64,000 nucleotides of DNA from Voacanga thouarsii. Its lineage: Eukaryota; Streptophyta; Magnoliopsida; Gentianales; Apocynaceae. The position numbers and the translations under genes were made by a program. A model generated the notes under the pieces. That model searched no databases, was not told the origin of the DNA, and worked only from the letters and a program-made list of their open reading frames with translations. This document shows, one piece after another, positions 32,121-44,500 of this stretch. The stretch covers positions 1,003,001 to 1,067,000 of the forward strand of contig JANUWF010003377.1 in the NCBI GenBank assembly GCA_026120185.1, in the 5' to 3' direction. Within the stretch, counting starts at the first letter, position 1. Every line of letters starts with the position of its first letter.

Positions 32121-33420
32121 GGAGAGTTAGAGGTTCGCTAATTCAAGAAATATGCAGGAAATAGGGAAGAATTTCACAAAGAAGATAGAAGTCTAAGCAA
32201 AATAGAGTTATTGTAAAAGAAGGAGTTCGTATCGGTGAAGAAGGAATGATAGAGACCACGACTATTTAAAAAGGAGTTTCAAAAGACTAGCCGTTCGCAG
32301 GCTTCGAAACTGAGGAGTCAGCACCTTTCTACAATGATCGGGATGTTCCGATTCTGTCAAAAAAAGAACAATTACAAATTAAAAATGGTACAATTCCTGT
32401 CGCTTCACCTGTTCACGCCATCAAAGCAACGAGACTTGAGAGAGCATGTGTTGACGTCACCGATTCGTTGCAACGATAACTTTCAGTCGAAGCCGATACG
32501 AATTCTGCCAAACGGATGATGACGTCAAAGAAAGTCCTCAGCGACTGTACCCAGTCAACATCGGAATCAAGAGCCAATGAGCCATCACTCGCACACCTCG
32601 GCATGATTGGCAGGACGTTACCGTTCTCAACCGCTAAGGACGGGCCACGAGGCTGGATTTCCTCCATGTTCGAAAGTCAGCAGTTGCGCCTCAACAAGTA
32701 TAAAGTAAGCAGGAATCCCAGATGGAAGACACCAACACTCATCTCAGACCAAATTACCAAAATTTTCCAATTTTTCATTCCTATTTTTTTCACATTTTTA
32801 CAGCTTTCTTCACTACTTTCATTTATAGCTTTCATTTACAGTTTTCATTTACAGCTTTGGTTATGATTTTCCTTACTCCTTTGATTACAAAGTTTTCGTT
32901 TGATGTTACTTTGATTATCAGTTACTGTATTCATTCGTCACTTTAATCGAAATACATCCTATTCGGTTCTGTTTGCTTTCGCATGTAATATTTCTACCTA
33001 CTTGGACTCTTTCTATAATAAATTCAAAGAACCCACCTCTTTTAAAAGGTCCGACTCATCCATTCATCTTTCTATCGGATTGTTTATGTTTATCGAAAGA
33101 ACAATCGATCGACACTTTCATCGGCTCCCTTTTCGTAAGACAACAATAATATATCTATATTTTTATCACATAGATTGGCTCTTCATCTCTAAGTTTATAA
33201 TTCCATCTATGACCAATAAGGAGATCACATCATTAACAATGCTGCTTTGACTATCCAAACCATTTTCTTTGAACTTTGTTGCCTTGTTTGTTTCCTTGCT
33301 TTCGGGTTCATATCCTTATATTCATTCTTTCTATTCTTCCCTCGTTCTTGCTTTTGGACTACAGTGGTGTTGTTGCTTGCTTTCTAAGGAGTTAATAAAA
33401 ATTACTAGAACATTAAAAAC
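32121..33420. other. Noncoding 3' region of the Tat element, possible LTR
   Basis: Follows the start of the antisense ORF, so it should hold that ORF's promoter and, further on, the element's polypurine tract and 3' LTR. Candidate LTR features are TATAAAG at about 32700 and long T/C-rich tracts from 32760. I could not find a second LTR copy, a TSD or an exact boundary. Overlapping frames here (32413-32667, 32516-32866) show no domain. Confidence 0.35.
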
Positions 33421-34177
33421 AAAATGATTACGTTTGATCTCAAGATATATTTATTTAAAATTATATTTTTCCCTTTTATGTATCGTAAAAAATTATATAT
33501 ATATAATTTATGTCTCGAGAAATAACATTCACGAATGCTTAGATTTGATAACCTGTATATGTCTTTACCCTTTCAAAAAAAAAAAAAAAAATCCATATAT
33601 GTCTTTGATGTTCTCCAAGTGATTTTGAGGTGGCATATTGAATTGATGCACCATATTATTGTGGTGACCTTGTGCACCGGTTGTATTAAAATTTTACTGT
33701 TTAACTATATTTCACTCTTTTGATATAATGTGTAATAGATTGTTCTTTATATTGATTATATTATTAAATTAAAGAAAAATAAGTAATTTGAACTAATTAA
33801 TAATATGATTATATATATATATATACAATAATATTATTAACCTAACATGAAATGTGTTAAACAATGTACTTATATATCAATAGTCTGTAATCTCATCACG
33901 TTTCTTATAATAGGGAGTTTAGGTTAGAATATCCAATTCTAATCAGAATAATATTATTGGAGTAGAATACACCTAATGTCAAAAAGTGACTACAATTAAC
34001 AAGTAGGGATAGATGTGATAATGATCTTAACCAAAAAAAAAAAAAGAATATAATTTTAAATTATTAAAAAAAAATACTTACTAGAAACATTTTACTTTTC
34101 ACGCAATTTATATTAAAAAATTATTTTAGTTTAACTACTTTCTTGGAACAACAAATATTTAAAAAAAAAAAAGTCAG
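33421..34177. other. AT-rich intergenic DNA upstream of the CYSTM gene
   Basis: No coding signal. Contains short A-runs and a (TA) tract at about 33812-33825. Short frames (33434-33723) are artefacts of an A-run. Confidence 0.5.
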
Positions 34178-34490
34178 ACACGTGCCGTAAGCAAAAAGAT
34201 ATATGCAAAGAGGTTTCCCTTTAGGCTTTGACTTCCTTCCTATTAAAAACCTTTCCAATCGGAAAATATTTGAGTGAACTCAATCTATCATAATTCAATG
34301 TATCAAATATTGTACAATATGAAATGTTATATATTTTTAAAAAAATATAATATATTTATCCACCAAAAAATTAATCGCTTCTCTAAGCCTCCCACGCGGT
34401 GTTGCCGTCCACCCTCGTTTAGTGAGTCCTCTACGCAACTTGTCCAACAACTCCACTTGTATCTCATCAAACCCTATGTATATTATAATC
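34178..34490 (+). promoter_or_regulatory. Promoter of the CYSTM gene
   Basis: ACACGTGCC at 34178-34186 contains a G-box/ABRE core (CACGTG, 34179-34184). TTGACTTCC at 34228-34236 is a W-box-like TTGAC. A TATA-like ATGTATATTATAAT lies at 34477-34490, about 100 bases before the ATG. The combination would fit abscisic-acid or stress responsiveness, in line with what is known of CYSTM genes, but motif matches alone are weak evidence. Confidence 0.45.
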
Positions 34491-34588
34491 CCTCAAACCA
34501 CTCCATTTCCATTGTACTTTGCTGCTGTTCTTCTTTATATCATTTACATCTGTTCTTGATTCTCGGGGAACATCATATAATTATCATT

Positions 34589-35321
34589 ATGAGTAACTAC
34601 AACCAGACACACTCTCAAGGTATTTCTGTGATCTTCTTCTTCTTTTGGCGGCACTGGGGGACTCAGGAGGGTTTAAGGGCTTGATTTAGTTTCTTTGAAT
34701 TTATTTCCTGATCTTTATTGTTTATGTACAATGTTTTATTTATTCCCTGATCTCCAGCAGCCTCTGCATACCCTGCTTCTGCCGTTGAGGGCTACGGGCA
34801 GCCGGCGGGTGCTTATATGGTTCCACCACCAGCCGGCTATCCCATGAAAGACGATCATCAGGGTTACCCCGCCACCACAGATCCAGCTCCGGCAACGACT
34901 CAGTCACGTGGCGATGGCTTCTGGAAGGGCTGGTAAGTCTCTTTCTCACTTAGCACTCGAAACTCTAATCAGATAAGAATGAAAGAAAGCTTCCAAACGC
35001 AAATATCCTGTGATTTGTTCCTGTTCACGCCCCAAAATTTCTCCATAATCCCTGTTGAACTAATTATTTGTGCACGTATTTACTTCTCCAAAACTCTTCT
35101 AAGCTCTACAATTTGCAAGAAAATAGTGGTGAAGTGGTATCTAGTGTATTGAAAATACGCCTGGGTTCAATTCCCATTTCGAACCGATCATAGTACTCCA
35201 AAATGGAGAAAAAGAAAAGATTAATTACTGTTTTATGGTATATAGAGATAATACGGTGTGGGTTTATGTGTGCAGTTGCGCTGCCTTGTGTTGCTGTTGT
35301 GTCTTGGATGCCTGCTTTTGA
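34589..35321 (+). CDS. CYSTM (cysteine-rich transmembrane module) protein, 83 residues, three exons
   Basis: Exons 34589-34619, 34758-34932 and 35276-35321, joined by GT-AG introns (donors at 34620 and 34933, acceptors ending 34757 and 35275), give a complete 252-base CDS with stop TGA. The protein starts MSNYNQTHSQ, has a Pro/Gly/Tyr-rich middle (GYGQPAGAYMVPPPAGYP), then GDGFWKG directly followed by the cysteine-rich membrane segment CCAALCCCCVLDACF at the C-terminus. This layout (disordered G/P/Y/Q-rich N-terminus, FWKGC, CCAALCCCC, D.CF end) is diagnostic of the CYSTM family. These are small tail-anchored-like membrane proteins linked to stress tolerance, which can form dimers. Frame phases at both junctions (1 and 2) agree. 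No lesion seen; likely functional. Confidence 0.93.
35110..35190 (+). mobile_element. tRNA-derived SINE-like fragment in CYSTM intron 2
   Basis: AGTGGTGAAGTGGTATCTAG (35124-35143) resembles a Pol III box A, and GGGTTCAATTCCC (35163-35175) is a near-perfect box B, about 30 bases apart as in tRNA-derived SINEs. No cloverleaf stems and no clear TSD, so I call it a fragment. It lies inside the second intron and is spliced out. Confidence 0.45.
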
Positions 35322-35918
35322 GAAGGCGCTGCCGGCGGTCGCATTCTAGCTGCCTCTCTATTTATGGATTCGTTTATTTTTATTTTTCATATTTTGAGGT
35401 TGTATGTATCTTTCACTTTATTACTGGGATTTTCATTAGCACTTCATCTTTTGTCAGTGATACATTATTCTAATCGTCAATCTTCACAATTTAGTGTTTT
35501 TTTTTTACACTTATCCCAAATCGATTCCCATAATATTGCACAATAAGCATTTGGAATTAGTAAAAGGCTTTTTTTGTAGAATCAATCATCAAGACTATAA
35601 CTAGTACAAAGATGCAACTAACAACAAGCAATTCCCACTCGTAGTTCTCATAATAGAAGCAAATTCTAATCATCCGAAGTCCAAAATTAATACTAATAAT
35701 TATATATAAATAACAATAAACAAAACTAATTTTGATGATTTGGTAAAATTATTATCTAAAATTTTAGAGCAACAAACCAAATGCAGACTCATATTTCAAA
35801 CTCATCTACAATTGAAAAGGGTTACTAGATGGTTTAGTAACCTTTATTTTAAAAAGGAAAAAATTCCCGTTCTTAGGGTTGTTGAAAAATAGGTCATCCC
35901 TATAATTCTGTAAATTAC
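35322..35918. other. CYSTM 3'UTR and intergenic DNA
   Basis: Non-coding, AT-rich. The first ~200 bases probably form the 3'UTR; no precise poly-A signal is claimed. Open frames at 35364-35546 overlap the UTR and lack a domain. Confidence 0.4.
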
Positions 35919-36284
35919 TACTCCCCTCGTCCACATATAACTAAACTACGCATATTAAGAAATTGTAGAATTCTATAGTAAAAAAGAGTAAAATATCTGT
36001 TATACTCTTTGTAGTATTTTTATTACTCCCACCACTCCATTAATTGTCTCCCTCTCCTCACCCATTCCCATCGTCTCTCTCTTCCCTCTTTCCCTCTTCT
36101 TTCCCTCTTCTCCCATTATTGGTTAAAATAATTTTAGTGTGGGTAATTATAATACTAATTAATTGATATAAAATTGTGCTAAGGGTAAAATTAAAAAAAA
36201 TAATTAAATATAACATACATTTAGAAAAGTGGACAGTTATTTTTGAACAAACTAAAAAGGAAATGAGGATGGACGGAGAGAGTA
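35919..36284. mobile_element. Stowaway-like MITE, 362 bp
   Basis: Flanked by TA (35919-35920 and 36283-36284). The left end CTCCCCTCGTCCACATATAA and the reverse complement of the right end (CTCTCTCCGTCCATCCTCAT) share the CTCcCtCCGTCCA core of Stowaway-type elements, though the repeats are more diverged than in the 4161-4425 element. A C/T-rich tract lies at 36045-36115. No coding capacity. Confidence 0.65.
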
Positions 36285-37019
36285 CTAATTAGGTCAAAAT
36301 CAAGAATATTGTGTAAGCCACATATATTCTGGGAATTATATGGGGGTGGCCTGTAATGGAATTCACGGTCTACTATTCATCAATGGTTGAAATTTCTGGC
36401 AATAATTGCCAAAGGACTGGCAGCTAACGTTGTTCCCTGATTCCTCATTCAATCTGATCCTATTGATTGGGACTGGTTCACAAAATCTACGGCAAAGCTG
36501 AAGATTTATTATATATTTGAAATTTTAATACCTCCTGTCCTGTGTCATAATTGTTGGAGAATTATAAAAACCATACGACAATACCTAAGTTAAGAGGTGT
36601 GCTGTGTTAAGAAGTATTTCGAGATGGTTAAAGTATGTCTTCTAACATAAAACAAGCCTTCTTTTTAAAAAATATGACTTTATAGTTTGGTTAGAAGATG
36701 TTCTAGACTTGTAATTATGCAATTTCCTAGGAAAAATTGTTGATCAGTAGTGTTAATTTTTCACTGGATCAATATAATCTGCCTTTTTGTAATTAATAAC
36801 CAGAGTTATGTTAGTTAAAGCTAGTTAGTAAGTACTTTTAATTGGATTAGTGCACTTTTAAGAACGAATGTTAACAATCAATTGTGTTACTGTGATTCAT
36901 ATTTATAGTGGTGAGGTGATTAATAAAGTTGAAGGGTAGAGATTGAATTTAATTTGAAATTTGAATATGAAGATTGAATTAATTATAACAAGTAGTAGTA
37001 ATATCTAAATAAACAATAT

Positions 37020-37023
<4 letters not shown>
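36285..37023. other. AT-rich intergenic DNA, nothing recognised
   Basis: No coding frame, inverted repeat or tandem repeat of note. Confidence 0.5.

Positions 37024-37064
<41 letters not shown>
37024..37064. repeat. (TA)n microsatellite
   Basis: Uninterrupted TA run of about 41 bases. Confidence 0.95.
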
Positions 37065-37065
<1 letters not shown>

Positions 37066-37941
37066 CTAAATTGACAGTAATTAATTTGATACGAGATTTT
37101 ATGTAGAAGTAAAAATTACTATAATATAATAATATAATATAACAAAAGTAAGAAATATGTGAGTTTTGAAATATTTTATGTCAAAGTTGAATGTATAAAA
37201 GTAATATATGATAAATATATTGATTATTTTATAATATATAATATATTAAAATTTTTATTTTTAAGAACAATGTCAATTTTTTTAAAATAATTTAAAATGA
37301 TAAGTAAATCAATTTTATTATAATGAAGAGAGTAAGAGAAAAAAAAAAAAAAAATCTAGCCATTGGGAGTCATGAGAAAATTACTATCCTAAAAACGTCC
37401 AAACATGAAGGTACTACTCTAAAGTAAAATCTCCCCGTAATAAACACATTCACTAGAAAATTGTACCAACTTATTCGACTAAGTTAATTTTGTGTATTTT
37501 AGATAATAAATAGAGCAGAGAGTTTTTTTTTTTTAGAAAAAGAAAAGTCCTCTTCCAAGTTTTCTCTATACCCTCCGTTTATATAGTAGTAAAATGAGTT
37601 TTATAATAACTCCTTCACATTAAAGAATTTGGAATTATAATACTAAAAGGAAGTTGCAAATATTATAGGGATTAAAATATTAATATAAAGAGTTACAAAT
37701 CATTTGAATAAAAATAATTTGAAAATAGAGATTACAAATTTTGAAATTTTAAAAATTATTTATAACAAGGATAATAACAAATTATTCATCTTAAAAAGGA
37801 TGAATAAATCTTTTTCTTCTTTCCCTTTTGTAATGGTTTTTTTTACTTATAAATATTGTATGATTTTCCGAGCCTGAATATATTTCGTTTAAGAGTTACT
37901 GCTGCTGAGGAAGATGTGTGATAATGAAGTTGAAAGTATGA
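37065..37941. other. AT-rich intergenic DNA with a possible MITE end
   Basis: No gene. TACCCTCCGTTTATATAGTAG at about 37569 resembles a Stowaway left end, but I found no matching right end. Two poly-A/T runs occur near 37340 and 37525. Confidence 0.4.
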
Positions 37942-37968
37942 TGATTATTATTATTATTATTATTATTT
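37942..37968. repeat. (ATT)n microsatellite
   Basis: About nine ATT units in a row. Confidence 0.9.
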
Positions 37969-38069
37969 TCACGTAATAGATTTGAGAAATTCTGGGCAAT
38001 GACTACTACTTAATTATAATCTTAAATTGAACTAAAATACAAAGTAATGAGGGAAAACCTTAATTAGGA

Positions 38070-38441
38070 TGTATTTGGACAACAATTGAATTGAAATGAG
38101 TTTTTTTAAATATAATAAAATATTATTAAGAGTGTAAGTAGATAGCAATTTGATTGACATGAATTTATTTAAATATAATAAAATATTATTAAATATGTAG
38201 AATAAAATATATGATGTGTGTTGTGGATATATAATAGTTAATGCGGACGAGAAATTATTTAAATTATTATTATTTTAAATTAAAGTGATTTTGATTTAGG
38301 ATGGGAGTGGGTTACCCACACACTATAAATATGTGGGATAAATAAGGGGTTCAAGTGAAACTAAAAAGTGAGGTAAATGTGGGGTTCAAGTAAGATTAAA
38401 AGATAGGATATGATGTGTTGTTGTTGTTGTTATATAAATAA

Positions 38442-38483
<42 letters not shown>

Positions 38484-38590
38484 CAATTTTTAGTTTTAAA
38501 AAATAAAAATTATTTAAATTATTATTATTTTAAATTAGAATAAATTTTTAATTTGAGTTGAATTGATATCTACTAACACATATAATCTAC
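38070..38590. repeat. Repeat-rich AT block with internal duplications, possible MITE
   Basis: ATATAATAAAATATTATTAA occurs at about 38110 and 38176 in two ~70-base imperfect copies. ATTATTTAAATTATTATTATT recurs at about 38251 and 38508, and GGGGTTCAAGT at 38346 and 38382. A (TA)n run fills 38448-38481. The outer edges (ATGTATTTGGACAACAATTG on the left, reverse complement ATGTGTTAGTAGATATCAAT on the right) look like weak inverted repeats, so this may be a decayed MITE. Confidence 0.4.
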
Positions 38591-41503
38591 ATAAAATTTG
38601 AATATCAGTCCTTACTAACACAGCTACTGTTTTCCATTTGCAATCCCTTATTATTTTATATTTTAACATCAATTATTTTCTAGAGAACATTAACATTAAT
38701 TATTGTATTAGCTAAATGTTAGAAATTAATTGATTAGTTGGTTTGACTAGTCTTTTTTTCTCGTCCTCTAGCCAAAATTTAGGCCTTCCTCCTATTAAAT
38801 TAATTAGTTATCTAAGTAGATTTTTAAGGAAGAGAAAAACTAGGATATAGTAATTAATTTATAAGATTCATTCTTAATAAGATAAAAGCTACTCGTCCTC
38901 ATAATTCTAAGAAGAATATATTCCTACTCCTACCCCAATAAAGCAGGGGGGGGGGAAGGGAGATTAGAATCGTAGGAACAATCTGCAAAACAAAAGGGAC
39001 AAATTATGGAAAATTATATCAAGTTTTAGTTTGGTCCTTGCTGGAACTTTAGATAGAGAGAAAAAAAAAAAAATCTACCTATATTCCTCTGAAATGCTAA
39101 AGATAGATTTGATACTTTGTGATGTGTTAAACAAAAACTTATTAATTGTCTCTTGAGTTGGTATTAATATTCCAAGTTCAAATATCTTTTGAAACATGAG
39201 TCTATATGTATTTTCAGGTAGTGATTGTTGGTTTCTTTATTAATAAAAAATTTTAAAAAATCAAAATTTATTAATTAAAAGAGTTATTAGTTTTTATATT
39301 CACTAGTTATTTGGTGATATTTTTAGAATTATTTCTTTTTTTAGTAAATGATTTATATTGTCCACTTACCGAAAATATCTGATTATTTAGAAAAGTTTTT
39401 CTTCCTTTTAATTGACAACAAAAGTATTATTATTTGATGTGCATCCATAGAATAAAAAGGTTTTATTTTTTTATTTTTCAGTGTGTTGTTGAAAAGTATC
39501 ATGAGGACTAGAATTAAAAAAAAAAAACTAGAATATATAAAAAAAAATGCCAAAGTCAATAATCATAAAACTAAATGATGGAATTTCCCTTCTTAGGTCT
39601 TTTGATGCCGTAAAAGCTAAATGATGGGCAACTTGATATTATAAGGGTAAAATTCAATGTTGCATTAGTTATAAAACTATTTATTTTATTCCATTTTAGA
39701 CTCAAATTCTTTCTTTTCAACGTTTTTTTTTTTCTTAATTATTATTATTGTTGTTGTTGTATACTCCAAGAACATAAAATTTCTTACATCAAAGCAATAA
39801 TAAAACCATGATGCAACAAATAAACTCTCAAAAATATCTAAAAGAATATAAACATTCTTCTCGGACATATTACATAAAACCAAATTTTTTAATAGATCAA
39901 TTTCGAAACAAAGAAAATAAGCAAATATATCAAACTGCTCAACATAGATAAATTACACAATCTATCACATTGAACCAGGAAAATAAACCTTCAAGCTTCA
40001 TTCCCAATCCTCATGGAACTCACCTTTGAAATCTCCTCAACTTGAAAGGAGATAAGTAGGGTGATTAACCAACGCCATTTGAGGAAGAAAAAGAATACCC
40101 TATAGACTAAACACTTTAACTACACTATACTTCGAATGAATCGTGAATATAAGACTTGTTTTTCCCTTTTTAGTATGGTAAGTTTTCTAACTTTTAATAG
40201 GTTACTGAAGGATTATTTGACTCATTACGTGACTATTGAAATTTTCGATAGAAATGATTGTACTTTTATGAGTCGATATTAATATTACTATATTGATGTT
40301 AACTTTGATCCAGTTCTTAGCAACTTCAAATGTGCAAAGACATTTTAGCAATGAATCTTCTTAAGAAGCACGGGAGACGAATAGTTAAAAGATTGCTAGC
40401 TTTGGTTTGGTTGACTGTTTTGTGAAAGTAATTGAAGATGTGAAGTATATGTAGAGATAAATGATATATTTATCTCGTTTGGCTAGATGTAGATGTAGAG
40501 ATGAAATAAATTAAGAAAGGTATATTTTCTCTCCACATCAGTATTTTTTTCCTCACAATTTGAAGGGATTGAGAGAGATAAAATAATTTAAGAGTAATAA
40601 TGATAACATTGATTACATTTTTAACATTAAAAATTTTAATAAAATAAATAATAAAAAATAAATTTATAAATTAAATTAATTATTTTCTTTTTTTTTTCCT
40701 TCTCATCCCCTTCTTATTTTCATTCTAACCAAATATGATAAGAGTAAATATATTAACTTTCCCTAGTGGAAGTAAAATGTATCACCCCTCCTTCTGCGAA
40801 CCAAATCAAACCTTACTTACATATAATGAAAAATTATACAATATTATCAAAATATAAAAAAAAAAAAAACATAGACAGCAATTGCAAGTTGAAAATATCT
40901 ATTTTGGTCGTCGTGGCATTTTGCGAGATAAATTGCGTATAATTGAGAATTGAGATAGCGTAAGAATTAATTTTTATACTTTTCTATTTTGTTTAATAAA
41001 AAATTGTTTATCTTATGTTGTATATAGAATATATATATTGGCTTCCCTAGTCAAAATTTTTTGCTAGAATTTGGTGGGTTAAAGAAGATGGTGTTGCAAG
41101 CGTTGCAACGGCGCGGTGGAGGTAAAGAGGGAGGACGACGATGAAAAGAGATGATAACGGTGGCAAGCGCTTAAGGGGTTGATGAAGATGGCGGTTTGCG
41201 AAGAAGATGGATTTTTCTATATACTAGTGGACGCTTAGCGTGGAGATTTTGTCCGATTATTAATAATTTTTTTAAAAATTAATGATTTCGTAAATATGAA
41301 AATTTGTCCAATAATTAATTAAATACATCAAGATATACATACAAAAATAATTCTACCAATATACAACAGGTCTTCAGAAAACTAAACTTAGAGAATTATA
41401 TATCAACTGCAAATATATCAATTGCAATAATGGTATGCTCTCATTGCTTGACTCTTAATAAAATTGATATTTTAAATGTGTTTTGGTTCTTTACGACTTC
41501 TAG
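38591..41503. other. Long AT-rich intergenic stretch
   Basis: No protein-coding signal on either strand. Small points: a G-run at 38946-38955; a possible PIF/Harbinger-like inverted-repeat pair at about 40401 (GCTTTGGTTTGGTTGAC) and 40799 (GAACCAAATCAAACCTTAC). The minus-strand 65-codon frame at 39686-39883 has no domain. Short purine-rich frames near 41090-41220 also lack any recognisable family. Confidence 0.45.
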
Positions 41504-44500
41504 CCCAAATTACCTCTGGTAGTGCTAGACTACCAAATCTGAAGGACTTCTCAAGTGCCCTGTACGTGTTAGATATAGGCCAAAATGACCTTACTGCTGG
41601 CTTCTGCAGGCTAAGTGAGGCACAATTGTGGGCAGCCATACTTGATATTGTCAATCAGTGTGCCGCAACCGTGATGGTAAGTAGTATATTGAATTGTGAT
41701 TTGATTTTTCATATACAAATTTCTTAAAAGATTGCCATGTACATTAGATTTTCTCTTAAAGTCTAAGTAATTATGTGACAATGTTTTAAACATACTCATT
41801 TATAAAACTGATTTTTACATATAATGACATAATGTACAGCCTGCCTCCTCCCTTCCTCAATGTTTTTAAATTTTAGTTTTTTCTCTTAGGAAAATTAAAA
41901 TTTTTTTAAAAATCATTTAAAATTCTATCTTTTGCCACCTCCGAAAGTCTTTTTTTTTCCCAAAAATTATAAAATTATTCTCTAGTATATCATTTCATAT
42001 AACTTATTGCCAACCTTAAATTCTTAATTTCATCCCTATATACAGCAGATTAATCTTGCGTAACTAGCTTTCCGAATCAATCTTATAAAGTGTAGTAGTT
42101 TCAATGAAGAAGGCTAACCATAAACCATGAAGGAAACATCTTTATTTATTACATTCTAGAGAGAAATGTATTAAAAACACACCACAGGTTCTATTTAAAC
42201 AAAAAAAAAAAAAAAGAAAAGCAACTCAAACATTGAATGAAATATTGTACAACAGGCATTAAAATGCACACAGTTTGCCTGATGAAATTTGTAGAATAAT
42301 CCTCTACGTCTAGAATATCTGGTTTGCTCTGCTAATTCAAGACTCAGAGAGCCGAAGCACCTCTCAAAGCTCTTCCTACAAGCATCAATGGGAGAATGAT
42401 TTTAACTTTAGAAATACACAAAAAAGGGTGCCCGCTACTGTACTGTAAAAGGACCAAAAGCAAAAGGAAAGAAAAAGGAAAAAAGAACACACACAAAAAA
42501 TTTATCTTTTCTCGAATTCATTCAGGAAGTTTGAAAGCACACACGTATGCTCCTCCTAGTCAAGTTGAGTGCCTCATCAAGTTTTCTTATGGTAGGTTGC
42601 AAGTTCAGTATACAGAAAGCTCATATTTGTACACCAAAGAGACGCACATTCTGTCTCTCTTTTCTCCCCTCACATACATACACCCTCAAAACTATCCACA
42701 TCATACTATTGAAATAAAAACTGATACTAATATGAAGCATCAAAATTAAGAGCTGAGAAGAAAGAAATATCCCTGTGTGCATGGTGCCTCTAAGCTTCTC
42801 CTTTTCTCCTTTTTCACCTTTCCTCTTAGCCTCCTGCAAATATGGTATTAAAAACACATGTCTAGCATTTGGAAAGAAGCTATATCAACGTCTATAGTGC
42901 AAAAGCTACCCATGTGTTATCACTTACCTCTTCTTGGATTCTTCTGATTTCTTCTGCCTCCTCAAATGCTTGTTTTTCAGCCTTAAATAAAAAGAATTGA
43001 AAGTAAATTTGCAAGTCAAACACTTGAAGACATATAAAATGGAATTGGAACCTAAGTACACCATTTACCTCCCAACTGTTGGTCCTTTTTCCTTGCACAA
43101 CTTCTTTTGCATATCGAGGGTAATCACATATCAAAATATTATCAAACACTGAACCAGCTTTCATCTACACATATGCAGCATGAACAAAAATTTCATTCAA
43201 GGACAGAACTAAGAATTATTTTCTGGATGAAAATGCTGACAGAAAGTTCTATTCAAGAGAGAAAGGGGGAACAATGTAAAGAGATAACATGCACTAATTT
43301 CAATCCTACTTTATTTATGATATTCATTTGACAAACAATTGTCGACAATATTATTAGTTTAGTTATTTAGTCTTTTAAGGCATTCAAAACTCAATTGACA
43401 TCTTGCACCATTTGAGTTGAAATAAGCACTCTAGGAATGAAAATCAAGTAGATTTTGTGTTTTGCCATCTATCATGGTAAATGGAATGAAAATCTTATAA
43501 AGTATGATCACTACACCTCACATTGATAAAACTTATGCATCTTTTATGTCAACATCCACTCCCTAACTAACTTCGTCTTTTAAGAGCCTTCTTTTTTGGA
43601 AAAGCTTATGGTAATTAACTTGACAAAGATTTTTCTCATTGATGCTTTTACATTCGAATTCTTGAGGCATGATTGGAAAAATTTTAGAAGATGCTTAATT
43701 ACTTATGACTTTTATCTTCATCTACCTGACTTATAAATTAATTATGCTTAGAACTCCTTGAAGGAAAGAGAAATTAAACACTCATGAAATCATTTCTTAC
43801 ATGAGAAGTTTCAATCGTTGCATATTTGACTGATCTTAACACAGAGGTTAGGATCATCTTCAAATTCTGCGATAGAAGTGCAAAATGAAACTTTCAGTTT
43901 GGCTTACAAGCGAAAGAAAATAAACAGCAATAGTAAAGAGGCATGAGTATATAGACGCTCCCACCCGCAAACCAAAGATTGAAAGAAATGAAGAATACAT
44001 AAAAAAGGGGGTTGGGAAGGCAGGGAAGAGAAAGGGAAAAGGATGGTGAAGAGTGAAATATAACTATCAGGATGTTTCATCATGTGGCAACTTCCAACAA
44101 GGTGCAAGGATGTTCTGGATACACAATACAGGTCCAATTGGTTGCTTGCCAGTATCCACTTTTTACGTCAGAAATCCAAAACATGGCTTTCTTGATCAAT
44201 ATGGTTGCATAAAGGGCCAGAATGATATGGCTATAGAGTTCAACAGACAGCTTAAAGACAGAGTACAGAGTAAGAAGACTAAGAGCTGAGCTTCTACACG
44301 CTGCCCTCACATATATTGATGTCTATGCAGCCAAATAGATATTAATCAATAACACCAAGAAACAAGGTAACAAAGCCCCATAATCAACATGAACTCTTAT
44401 ACCCTATACCTAGATTAATATTTGTCATTTGCACTGAGATTCTTAAATATTGCCATTAGGGGCTTTTACACATTCGATGAAAGTTAAAGATTTAAATATA

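Noticed and set aside
32413..32866. Overlapping frames in the possible Tat LTR
   Set aside because: They overlap on both strands without a domain; LTR-like noncoding DNA is the simpler reading.
40401..40817. PIF/Harbinger-like MITE with GCTTTGGTTTGGTTGAC ends
   Set aside because: The inverted ends match only in part and no 3-bp TTA/TAA duplication was found, so it is mentioned only as a possibility.
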